Part shown: piece by piece, positions 56,479 through 64,000 of the stretch
Layout of the letters: every line of letters begins with the position of its first letter
How positions within the stretch are numbered: position 1 is the stretch's first letter
DNA from: Planctomycetota bacterium
Lineage (GTDB): Bacteria; Planctomycetota; Planctomycetia; Pirellulales; Lacipirellulaceae
Length of the DNA stretch: 64,000 nucleotides
Assembly: GCA_029259945.1 (NCBI GenBank)
Contig: JAJDEF010000040.1
Location: 27,335-91,334 of the forward strand
Direction of reading: 5' to 3'
Program-made: the position numbers and the translations under genes
Notes under the pieces: generated by a model
Told to the model about the DNA's origin: nothing
Database searches by the model: none
Seen by the model: only the letters and a program-made list of their open reading frames with translations

Positions 56479-57372
56479 ATGAACCAAGTACTAAAAACAA
56501 TTTTCGCTTGCGGATGTGCTGCTTGGCTGGTGCTCGGGCAGGCGTTATCGGCGCAAGCATTGGTCCAAGAGCTGTTCAACGACGACATGAGTTTCACCTG
56601 GAGCAGCGCCAGCGTCGTTAGTTCCAACGGTAAGTGGACACGCGACGGGAACGGACTTGGCTTTACGTTAGGTGATTCATTTCTCAACCAAAACCCAACG
56701 ATGACAGGCACCCGCATGGACCTGGGGTCGACCTACGATGGCGTCAGTTCGCTCGGCACGTCGGTCAAGGCGAACGTCTTTATTGCGCCACCCACCCAGC
56801 TTGGCCAAGAGGTGGTGTTTGAATACAAGGCAAGGGTAGATAATGTCAAGGCGGGGCGTGTCTATGGCTTATTCGCATTCACAAAATTTCTTGTATCTGG
56901 TTCGAATCGCCAAAACGAATTTGATTTTGAGCTATTAGGTAACACGCCAACCAATCAGCTGGTCTCCTCTTTTCGCGATTGGAACATCGCGAACGGCTTT
57001 GGCAATAATAACAACCACTGGTCGAGTATCGTCAGTACGCCTAATATCTCAATCGAGAGAACTTACACCACCAAGTGGAAAAAGGAACTCAACGGAACCT
57101 TTTCGTTAGAGTGGCTTGTCGACAACAACCAGATCGCCTTTCTCAACAATGTCGCCGTACCAGGTGCCGACAGTCGGAGCATCCAGCCGATTATCAACAC
57201 CTGGAAAGCGGCAAGCGATTTTACAGCCGCTTTTGGAAGCGAGACCGGCGCATCTACGTTATCGGTCGATTCGCTAATCATCAATCGAGTCACCATCCCC
57301 GAGCCAACCAGCTTTGCACTAGCAATGCTGGGGCTTACCACGTTGGTTGGTACCAGAAGATACCGACTGTAA
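56479..57372 (+). CDS. PEP-CTERM protein, lectin-like domain possible
   Basis: A 297-residue protein with AGGAAG before the ATG. The signal peptide ends near ALSAQA. The body (ELFNDDMSFTWSS, EVVFEYKARVDNVKAGRVYG, TFSLEWLVDNNQIAFLNNVA) has alternating strands and a jelly-roll look like concanavalin-type lectins. The tail IPEPTSFALAMLGLTTLVGT and RRYRL is the PEP-CTERM signal. It may bind polysaccharide, but that is inference. Confidence 0.8.
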   Translation: MNQVLKTIFACGCAAWLVLGQALSAQALVQELFNDDMSFTWSSASVVSSNGKWTRDGNGLGFTLGDSFLNQNPTMTGTRMDLGSTYDGVSSLGTSVKANVFIAPPTQLGQEVVFEYKARVDNVKAGRVYGLFAFTKFLVSGSNRQNEFDFELLGNTPTNQLVSSFRDWNIANGFGNNNNHWSSIVSTPNISIERTYTTKWKKELNGTFSLEWLVDNNQIAFLNNVAVPGADSRSIQPIINTWKAASDFTAAFGSETGASTLSVDSLIINRVTIPEPTSFALAMLGLTTLVGTRRYRL

Positions 57373-57409
57373 AACAAAAACCTAATACCTACGGAAACAG
57401 AGGCCTATC

Positions 57410-58468
57410 ATGAACCACCCCAATCGCAACAGTCGAGGTTTTACATTAGTCGAGTTGCTGGTGGTGATCGCGATTATTGGCGTCTTGGTCGCGTTGCTAC
57501 TGCCAGCCATCCAAGCCGCCCGTGAGGCTGCCCGACGTTCGACCTGCACCAACAACCTCAAGAACATCGGCCTTGCTGTGCTGAACTACGAGAGCGCGCA
57601 TAAACAATTTCCCGCTAGCCATGGGGGAGCATGGCCAGACGAGGATCCCAATGGCAATCCGACCGACGGGTCGGGTTGGATTTTCCGAATTTTACCACAA
57701 TTAGAGCAGCAATCGCTCCACGACCAATTCGCCCTGGCTGGCGCGTTCGATGGCAGCTTCGTCGGATCGAGTGTGTGTAAATTTCTCGGTCAGGAGTTCG
57801 GCGGGCTAGGCATTGGCTCCTCACTCAACGGGGCGAGCGGACCAGCACTCATGGCTATGAGTCTTGAACTACTGCATTGCCCTTCCGATCCTCAGGCAGC
57901 CGAGTTATCAGAAGAGCAATTTCAATGGAAGGGATGTCCTGTCTCGACCACCAGTTACAAAGGCGTAGCGGGCGACACCATGCTCGATGGCTTTGACGAT
58001 TTTGCTAACAATGAAAGCGAGTTTCCCAGCGGGGAGAACTATGACGGTACGAAATATGGTATCAGCCATCCACGCGACTGTCACCGCGATGCGAGATGTC
58101 GTGGAATCTTCTGGAGAAATGCCTATCAGCGCCCTGTAACGATGGCAAAAATTAGCGACGGCACCAGCAACACGGCCATGATTGGCGAAGACATCCCCGC
58201 CTACAACGCGCATTCTGCGGCCCTTTATGGCAACGGCGATTGGTGTAGCTGCAACATTCCGCTCAATCATCGAATTAACGAGGAGCCCACTCCGCAGATC
58301 GCCGAAGATTGGTGGGAACAACAAAGCTTCAAGAGCCGACATCCGGGCGGTGTCCACTTTTGTTTCGCCGACGGATCGGTGCACTACATTAGCGATTCGG
58401 TCAGCCACGACGTTTTTCGCGCTAGTTGTACACGCGACCTCGAAGAAGTCACAGAATCGCCTTTTTAA
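57410..58468 (+). CDS. DUF1559 (prepilin-like) protein
   Basis: A planctomycete-typical protein of 352 residues. The N-terminus RGFTLVELLVVIAIIGVLVA is a type-IV-pilin cleavage and transmembrane segment, followed by LPAIQAAREAARRSTCTNNL. The C-terminal H-x9-DG motif is HPGGVHFCFADG. AGAGG lies upstream of the ATG. DUF1559 proteins are numerous in Planctomycetes, and surface or secretion pseudopilin roles are inferred. It is followed within 54 bases by a small lipoprotein gene. Confidence 0.92.
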   Translation: MNHPNRNSRGFTLVELLVVIAIIGVLVALLLPAIQAAREAARRSTCTNNLKNIGLAVLNYESAHKQFPASHGGAWPDEDPNGNPTDGSGWIFRILPQLEQQSLHDQFALAGAFDGSFVGSSVCKFLGQEFGGLGIGSSLNGASGPALMAMSLELLHCPSDPQAAELSEEQFQWKGCPVSTTSYKGVAGDTMLDGFDDFANNESEFPSGENYDGTKYGISHPRDCHRDARCRGIFWRNAYQRPVTMAKISDGTSNTAMIGEDIPAYNAHSAALYGNGDWCSCNIPLNHRINEEPTPQIAEDWWEQQSFKSRHPGGVHFCFADGSVHYISDSVSHDVFRASCTRDLEEVTESPF

Positions 58469-58521
58469 CGACGATCCTATTACCCCAAAGGTTGGCCTAG
58501 TCCACAGTAGGAGCCTAGTTG

Positions 58522-58983
58522 ATGAGTTTTTGTTTACGTAAAAAATGGTTCTCGCGCACGACGGTTTGTTATGCAGCATGTTTCGCGCTGATTGCCTTGG
58601 TGCCGGGATGCTCGCCCAGCAACAAGGGCTATGTGTCGGGTAGCGTTACCTTCGATGGCCAGCCGCTGAGAAGCGAACCACAAGTTCGAGCCATGATTGC
58701 TTTTCATCCCACAACGGGTGGCACCGTTGCCACGGGAACGTTGAACGCGGATGGCGAATATCAGATTGTTTCCGGCAGTCAAAGCGGGATTGAACCCGGC
58801 TCTTATCTCGTGACCGTTAGCGCCTCTAGAAAGATACCGGCCAAACGAGAAGGAGACGCCCCCTCGAGGCAGCAGATCACCCCTGCTAAATACGCCACGA
58901 CCAAAAGCTCCCCCTTCAAGGCACAAGTCGAATTAGGATCAAACATATTTGATTTTGAACTCGATACGTCCGCCGAAAAGTAA
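58522..58983 (+). CDS. Small lipoprotein with transthyretin-like fold
   Basis: AGGAG precedes the ATG at 58522; length 153 residues. The leader ends ALIALVPGCSPS, a near-lipobox at Cys29. The mature part GYVSGSVTFDGQPL and TATGTLNADGEYQIVSG-like segments (VATGTLNADGEYQI) form a carboxypeptidase-regulatory-like beta sandwich. Such lipoproteins regularly accompany DUF1559 genes in planctomycetes, as here. Confidence 0.82.
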   Translation: MSFCLRKKWFSRTTVCYAACFALIALVPGCSPSNKGYVSGSVTFDGQPLRSEPQVRAMIAFHPTTGGTVATGTLNADGEYQIVSGSQSGIEPGSYLVTVSASRKIPAKREGDAPSRQQITPAKYATTKSSPFKAQVELGSNIFDFELDTSAEK

Positions 58984-59002
58984 GTCGCTTGGTTGGCCAT
59001 AA

Positions 59003-59095
59003 TGAAACCGCAAATGAACACAGATAAACGCAAATAGAAATTAGCCACTCGGCATCCGTGTCAGTCAGTGTTCATTCGTGGCAAACTTTCTTAAA
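59003..59095. repeat. Diverged hairpin repeat, family E
   Basis: CCGCAAATGAACACAGATAA on the left and, inverted, GTGTTCATTCGTGGC on the right enclose this segment. A short relative (CCACAGATGAACACGGATAT) is near 18840. It fills the gap before the GH3 gene. Confidence 0.55.
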
Positions 59096-59135
59096 CTGTC
59101 CTGAAGAACAAATTGCTCAAAAAATTGCATCACCT

Positions 59136-61448
59136 ATGTCAAAAATCACCGTCTGCACGTTTCTTATACTCAGCATTTTATCTCTTACGGGAGTCTTGTG
59201 GGCAGAACAGGCCCCTTATCTAGATCCCACGCTATCCGCAGAGCAACGAGTCGAAGACCTTCTAGGGCGGATGACCTTAGAAGAGAAGATTGGCCAAATG
59301 TGCCAGTATGTCGGCATTGAACACATGCAAGAGGCTGAGAAAAATCTCTCTGTCGAAGAGCTGGAGGGAAACAATGCCCAAGGTTTCTATCCCAATCTTC
59401 ACTCTTCAGAAGTCGTCAAGCTAGTTGAAAGTGGACTGGTAGGGTCGTTTCTGCATGTCGTCACCGCCGAAGAGGCGAACCGACTTCAGAAACTCACCGA
59501 GAGCAGCCGACTCAAGATACCGCTTTTAATCGGCATCGACGCCATCCATGGCAATGCAATGGTCAGCGGGGCGACTGTCTTTCCGACTCCCATCGGATTG
59601 GCAAGCACTTTTGACCCTGAGCTAGTCGAAGAAATTGCCGTCGCGACTCGAAAGGAAATGCGTGCCACGGGTTCGCATTGGACCTTTTCGCCCAATGTCG
59701 ACGTCGCCCGTGACGCACGTTGGGGACGCGTTGGAGAAACGTTTGGCGAAGATCCTTTGCTCGTTGGCCTAATGGGAGCGGCCATGGTGCGTGGCTATCA
59801 AGGCGAATCTTTCTCAGACGGCAACGGTGTGCTCGCCTGCGCAAAGCACCTACTGGCGGGCAGTCAGCCTGTAAACGGCCTGAATGGATCTCCGACCGAC
59901 GTCTCGATGCGAACGTTGAAAGAAGTTTTCTTACCACCTTACCAAGCGTGTATTGAGGCTGGTGTTTCGACAGTCATGACGGCCCATAACGAACTCAACG
60001 GAATTCCCTGTCACGGTGACCGATGGCTGATGACCGAATTGTTTCGCAACCAGATGGGCTTTCGCGGCTTTATCGTGAGTGACTGGATGGATATCGAACG
60101 ATTGGTCGATTTACACCGGGTGGTGCGCGATCAGAAAGGTGCGGTTCAACTCACGGTCAGCGCTGGCATGGACATGCACATGCACGGACCAGGATTCTTG
60201 CAACCTTTGGTAGAGCTTGTCCAACAGGGAGACATTTCTGAAAGTCGTATCGACGAATCAGCGCGGCATATTTTGAGGGCAAAATTTCTGTTGGGCCTCT
60301 TTGAAAATCGTCTCGTAAACCTTGGAAATACAGAAAAAGTGTTGCGAAGTGAATCGCATCGGGCATTATCTCTCAAGGCGGCCCGTCGGTCGATCGTGCT
60401 TCTGAAAAACGAGGGAGTGCTTCCCATCAACGTCCAGAAGCACAAGAAGATTTTTGTGACCGGGCCAGACGCCGATAATCAAACCATTCTTGGCGACTGG
60501 ACGCTACGCCAGCCTGATGAAAACGTCGCGACGGTGGTAAAAGGTTTGCGTAAAGTTGCTCCTCCCGGTGTGGAGATCGATCACTTTGACAGCGGCTCGC
60601 TGGTCTACCAACTCGAGTCTTCGGTACTAGAAGAAGCGGCTAGCCGTGCGTCGCAAGCCGATCTAGCGGTGGTGGTGGTTGGCGAAAACTCGCAGCGCTA
60701 TCAGTGGAACGAGAAGAACAGCGGTGAAGATACCGACCGTGACGAAATTTCTTTGGCGGGCAATCAATTAGACTTGGTGCAAGCCATTCACAAAACAGGC
60801 ACTCCAACCATTGTTGTTTTAGTCAATGGGCGCCCCTTAGGCGTGGAATGGATCGCAGCGAATGTTCCTGCACTCGTTGAAGCCTGGGAACCGGGCGGCG
60901 AGGGCGGGATTGCTATTGCAGAAATCCTGTTCGGAATGACCAACCCAAGCGGCAAGCTCCCGGTGAGTATTCCTCGCAGTGCCGGTCAGGTTGAAACCAT
61001 TTATAATCACAAGCCATCTCAGTATTTCAAGCACTATCGGTTTGGCGAGACTGGGCCCTTGTTTGAGTTTGGTCATGGACTTAGCTACACCGAGTTTGAG
61101 TACTCGAATTTGAAGTTGCCGGATCGAGTTTCTACTGAGGAGAGCATTTCGGTTGAGGTTGACATTGCCAATGTCGGTGATCGTGCAGGCGAGGAAGTCG
61201 TCTGCCTCTATGTCAATGACATCGTAAGCAGTGTGACCACGCCGGGCAAAGAGCTACAAGCATTTCGCCGCATTGCACTCGAGCCCGGCGAAAAAAAGAC
61301 CGTCAAAATTTTCCTTACCCCCGACCAGCTATCGCTGTACAATTCCGAAATGCAGCAAGTGGTTGAGCCCGGAGCGTTTGAGGTTTTCGCAGGGCCTCTC
61401 TCAGGGCGGTTTGAAGTGATCGAGCGCGACTCTAAGATGCAAAAATGA
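59136..61448 (+). CDS. Exported GH3 beta-glucosidase/beta-xylosidase
   Basis: The ATG at 59136 starts a signal peptide (VCTFLILSILSLTGVLWAEQ) directly, giving 770 residues; an upstream GTG falls in the repeat. GH3 landmarks: WTFSPNVDVARDARWGRVGE, ACAKHLLAGSQ, the nucleophile Asp316 in GFIVSDWMDIERL, and the C-terminal domain GENSQRYQWNEKNSGEDTDR with TEFEYSNLKL and a fibronectin-like end. It likely trims gluco- or xylo-oligosaccharides in the periplasm. It overlaps the GH5 gene by four bases (ATGA), so the two are co-translated. Confidence 0.92.
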   Translation: MSKITVCTFLILSILSLTGVLWAEQAPYLDPTLSAEQRVEDLLGRMTLEEKIGQMCQYVGIEHMQEAEKNLSVEELEGNNAQGFYPNLHSSEVVKLVESGLVGSFLHVVTAEEANRLQKLTESSRLKIPLLIGIDAIHGNAMVSGATVFPTPIGLASTFDPELVEEIAVATRKEMRATGSHWTFSPNVDVARDARWGRVGETFGEDPLLVGLMGAAMVRGYQGESFSDGNGVLACAKHLLAGSQPVNGLNGSPTDVSMRTLKEVFLPPYQACIEAGVSTVMTAHNELNGIPCHGDRWLMTELFRNQMGFRGFIVSDWMDIERLVDLHRVVRDQKGAVQLTVSAGMDMHMHGPGFLQPLVELVQQGDISESRIDESARHILRAKFLLGLFENRLVNLGNTEKVLRSESHRALSLKAARRSIVLLKNEGVLPINVQKHKKIFVTGPDADNQTILGDWTLRQPDENVATVVKGLRKVAPPGVEIDHFDSGSLVYQLESSVLEEAASRASQADLAVVVVGENSQRYQWNEKNSGEDTDRDEISLAGNQLDLVQAIHKTGTPTIVVLVNGRPLGVEWIAANVPALVEAWEPGGEGGIAIAEILFGMTNPSGKLPVSIPRSAGQVETIYNHKPSQYFKHYRFGETGPLFEFGHGLSYTEFEYSNLKLPDRVSTEESISVEVDIANVGDRAGEEVVCLYVNDIVSSVTTPGKELQAFRRIALEPGEKKTVKIFLTPDQLSLYNSEMQQVVEPGAFEVFAGPLSGRFEVIERDSKMQK

Positions 61449-62533
61449 CCATGCTCCACGCAGCGAGTTTGTATCGGACTGAATTCGCCGTCCTGCGGCT
61501 ATTATTGGGTTGTGTGTTTCTTTTCTTCGCACAGCCAGTCACGACCATTGCCGACATTTACGAGGATGCGGCTAGCCTAGGTCGCGGCATCAACATGGGA
61601 AATTCGCTAGATGCTCCTCAAGAGGGCGAATGGGGAATTACGATCGAGGCCGAGCATTTTCAGCTAATTAGAGAAGCCGGATTTGATTCGGTGCGTATTC
61701 CGATTCGGTGGTCTACCCATACTGCCGTCAACCCAGACACCGAGGGAAAATACGCGATTGACGCGGACTTCCTCCATCGCGTTGACGCCGTCATCAGCCA
61801 AGCCCAAGCGAATGACCTGAACGTGGTGATCAACGTCCATCATTATAATGCTTTGAATCGCAACCCGACCGGAAAACAACGAGCCCGATATCTCTCGATT
61901 TGGAAACAAATCGCCCATCGGTATCGAAAAGAAAGTCCCACACTTTTTCTCGAGTTACTCAACGAACCTAAGGATATAAACGACGACCAGTTAGATGCCG
62001 CTATCTGGAACACATTGCTACTCGAAGCACTTGCGATTGTCCGCCAGCACAATCCTACCCGTGCTGTGATTGTGGGGGGATCGCCCTGGAATTCCATAAA
62101 AAGTCTTAGCACTCTCCAGCTTCCGAAGGCAGACCGTCGACTGATCGGCACGTTTCACTATTACGAGCCGCTCCGCTTCACCCATCAAGGGGCCGCCTGG
62201 GCAGAGGACGTTCCCGAGGAAGGTTCTCAAACGTGGACAGGTACGAACAAGCAAAAACGGGCGATCCAAGCCGATTTCGATCGAGCGCAAAAGTGGTCGA
62301 AGAAGAACAAACGCCCCCTCTATTTGGGCGAATTTGGTGCTTACGGAGGAAGTAAAAAACGAAATCCAATGGAAGATCGAGCTCGCTGGACCGCCTTTGT
62401 GCGACAGCAGGCCGAACTACGAGGCTTCTCATGGTCTTACTGGGAATTCGGGGCGGAGTTCGGAGCTTACGACCGGGCGACTAAAAAATGGATCGCTCAC
62501 CTCCACAAAGCTTTGATTCCCTCGCACCAATAA
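61445..62533 (+). CDS. Exported GH5 endoglucanase
   Basis: A 362-residue cellulase-family enzyme. The N-terminus has a signal (LLLGCVFLFFAQPVTTIAD). The barrel shows LGRGINMGNSLDAP, FDSVRIPIRWSTH, NVVINVHHYNALN, the acid/base LFLELLNEPKD (Glu174) and the nucleophile YLGEFGAYGG (Glu296), with GTFHYYEPLRFTHQG between. This pattern fits GH5 endo-beta-1,4-glucanases. It starts inside the stop codon of the GH3 gene. Confidence 0.92.
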   Translation: MTMLHAASLYRTEFAVLRLLLGCVFLFFAQPVTTIADIYEDAASLGRGINMGNSLDAPQEGEWGITIEAEHFQLIREAGFDSVRIPIRWSTHTAVNPDTEGKYAIDADFLHRVDAVISQAQANDLNVVINVHHYNALNRNPTGKQRARYLSIWKQIAHRYRKESPTLFLELLNEPKDINDDQLDAAIWNTLLLEALAIVRQHNPTRAVIVGGSPWNSIKSLSTLQLPKADRRLIGTFHYYEPLRFTHQGAAWAEDVPEEGSQTWTGTNKQKRAIQADFDRAQKWSKKNKRPLYLGEFGAYGGSKKRNPMEDRARWTAFVRQQAELRGFSWSYWEFGAEFGAYDRATKKWIAHLHKALIPSHQ

Positions 62534-62626
62534 CTAGATATAGTTTACCTTCACCCAGAGCACTCTTTTTCTGTCACATCAACAAACATCGTATTTCAGC
62601 AATCGTTTTTGCAACGAGATATCTTC

Positions 62627-63862
62627 ATGTATGCAGTCACTGTTGGTTCGTTTCTTTTCTTTACTGCGCTCGTGGGCGCGTTGACTTGGTTCTTTACCCG
62701 TCGCGACGACCATTCAAGTAGCCAAGGGTACTTTTTTGGGGGGGCCGTTCGCTCACTTTTCCGTTGATCGCGGGTTCGCTGTTGCTGACCAACCTCTCGA
62801 CCGAGCAGATGGTCGGTTTGAACGGGGCGGCATTCACCAATGGCTTTTGTGTCATGGTGTGGGAAGTCGTCGCGGTGATTGCCTTGGTGGCAATGGCACT
62901 GTTTTTTTGTCACGGTTTCTGAAAAGCGGCGTCGCGACCGTACCCCAATATTTGGAACTTCGATTCGATCATCAAACCCAAGTGATCGCCAATCTCATTT
63001 TTCTCGTGGCCTACGTCGGCATCCTGCTTCCGATTATCCTCTACACAGGTGCCCGAGGAATGATCGGCATTCTCGACATCCAAGCAATGCTCGGCATTGA
63101 AACGGAATCGACCGCCCTGTGGTTAATCGTCTAGGCAGTTGGAATCCTGGGTTCAATCTACGCGCTATTCGGCGGTTTGCGAACGGTTGCCGTCTTTGAC
63201 ACGCTCAATGGAATCGGCCTGCTGATGGGCGGTTTCCTCATCACCACTTTTGCCTTATCACAGCTAGGTGGCGATGCGGGGATTTCAGGAGGAGCCAGCT
63301 TGCTCTTCGAGCAGCAAAAAGAACGTTTTAATTCGATCGGTGGCTCGAGTTCTTCGGTTCCATTTGGAACGGTTTTCTCCGGGATATTTCTATTAAACCT
63401 ATTCTACTGGACAACTAACCAACAAATCATTCAGCGTACATTCGGTGCGAGTAGCCTTGCTGAGGGGCAGAAAGGGGTGCTACTAACCGGGGCCCTGAAG
63501 CTGTTAGGCCCCATGTATCTCGTCCTGCCAGGCATGATAGCCTACAGCATGTTTGCAGGCGAAAACATCAAGGCAGATCATGCCTACGGTTTGCTCGTCA
63601 ACCGTGTACTGCCTGAGCCTTTGACCGGTTTCTTTGCAGCTGCAATGATCGGCGCGATACTTTCGAGTTTCAATTCGGCACTGAATAGCTCTTGTACTTT
63701 GTTCAGCCTGGGGATGTATAAGAACGCCATCCACAAGTCAGCGAGTGAGCAGCAAGTGGTTCGTTCTGGAAAAATCTTCGGCTGGATTGTAGCCGTGGTG
63801 GCAATGAGCCTTGCGCCCTTGTTGGCGAAGACGGTGAGCATTTTTGGCTATCTTCAGAAACT
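62627..63862 (+). pseudogene. Sodium:solute symporter pseudogene with frameshifts, stop and IS insertion
   Basis: Starts MYAVTVGSFLFFTALVGALT. The reading frame shifts within a run of seven G at 62738-62744, then again in a run of seven T at 62902-62908, and is stopped by TAG at 63132-63134 where the family has a Trp (IVWAVGILG). Reading through restores symporter sequence: [58 protein letters not shown] and [20 protein letters not shown]. Homology stops after [12 protein letters not shown], where an IS end begins. It followed GH5 in what was a transport-plus-hydrolase unit; an intact relative is at 48358. The homopolymer shifts could be sequencing errors, but the stop and the insertion would remain. 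Confidence 0.8.
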
Positions 63863-64000
63863 AAACTACCACCCGCTAAAGCAGGTGGGTTTGAAAGTTT
63901 CGTAAGCTCCGAACTAAAGTCCTTCACTTACGAGGAGGTTACCTGAAATTTATCGTCACCATCACTCGGCTCCGTACCGTCTTGGCCGCGAATGTACTCG
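63863..64000 (-). mobile_element. IS200/IS605-type element, right end only
   Basis: The left boundary of the element is marked by a subterminal hairpin CCACCCGC/GCAGGTGG (63869-63888, one mismatch, loop TAAA), as in IS200/IS605 ends. Transposase coding sequence runs in from the right edge. Its far end is outside the window. Confidence 0.6.
63928..64000 (-). CDS. IS200/IS605 transposase, last 23 codons (partial)
   Basis: The visible end reads EYIRGQDGTEPSDGDDKFQV and two further serines before the stop at 63928-63930. YIRGQ near the end resembles the C-terminus of Y1 (TnpA) transposases, which cut single-stranded DNA with a Tyr. Only the tail is in view, so activity cannot be judged. Confidence 0.5.
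   Translation of the reverse strand, partial: EYIRGQDGTEPSDGDDKFQVTSS

Noticed and set aside
62730..62910. Treating the symporter frameshifts as certain mutations
   Set aside because: Both lie in runs of seven identical bases, where sequencing errors are common; the pseudogene call rests also on the stop codon and the IS insertion.

Overview
The window looks like a chromosomal segment of a Planctomycetota bacterium, most likely of the order Pirellulales. This rests on: secreted enzymes with dockerin-like calcium-loop tails and PEP-CTERM anchors; a DUF1559 protein with a type-IV-pilin-like N-terminus followed by a small lipoprotein; several short conserved zinc-ribbon and lipoprotein genes that I know only as planctomycete hypotheticals; and many gene-free hairpin repeats between genes. 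Species cannot be fixed from the sequence.

Layout. 1-2888 (minus): the 5' part of a secreted GH57 amylase-type enzyme, its C-terminus outside the window. 3124-9576: a lipoprotein, a ferredoxin-NADP reductase with csrA, and three exported proteins. 9827-18797: a Ser/Thr kinase, hemL, tsaB, a phosphoesterase, yidC (with an inserted PDZ-like domain) and mnmE. 19401-30126: an M28 peptidase, a tight aldo/keto reductase-hemH-aldo/keto reductase run, a JmjC-like oxygenase, two exported thioredoxin-like proteins, a PH-domain protein, a CBS protein and an M29 aminopeptidase. 30298-35476: an acyl-CoA dehydrogenase, a small toxin-antitoxin island (PIN toxin and partner, an orphan protein, YefM/YoeB) and hemB. 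35665-41456: an acetyltransferase, an ECF sigma factor, a ferredoxin, an HNH nuclease and small planctomycete-type proteins. 41771-43750: leuA behind what reads as a complete transcription attenuator. 44424-45617: tRNA-Leu(UAA) followed by an integrase relic and a PIN-domain relic. 45779-63862: a plant-polysaccharide locus.

The polysaccharide locus holds a GH94 cellobiose phosphorylase, a sodium:solute symporter, a secreted GH10 xylanase, a divergent LacI regulator with candidate operators, three PEP-CTERM proteins, a DUF1559 protein with its lipoprotein, a GH3 glycosidase, a GH5 endoglucanase and a second symporter. The second symporter is a pseudogene cut off by an IS200/IS605-type element at the right edge. 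The inferred logic: GH10 and GH5 cut xylan and beta-glucan outside the cytoplasm, GH3 trims oligosaccharides, the symporter imports products, and the phosphorylase splits cellobiose in the cytoplasm.

The most interesting signal is upstream of leuA. A good -35/-10 promoter is followed by a 19-codon reading frame with eight leucine codons, an antiterminator strand overlapping its stop codon, and a strong intrinsic terminator. This has the architecture of a leuL attenuator, which I do not know to be described in planctomycetes. Other notable items are twin perfect 16-bp palindromes at 28551-28593, a direct-repeat scar around the PIN toxin-antitoxin pair, and at least six families of intergenic hairpin repeats, one of which supplies the stop codon of leuA.
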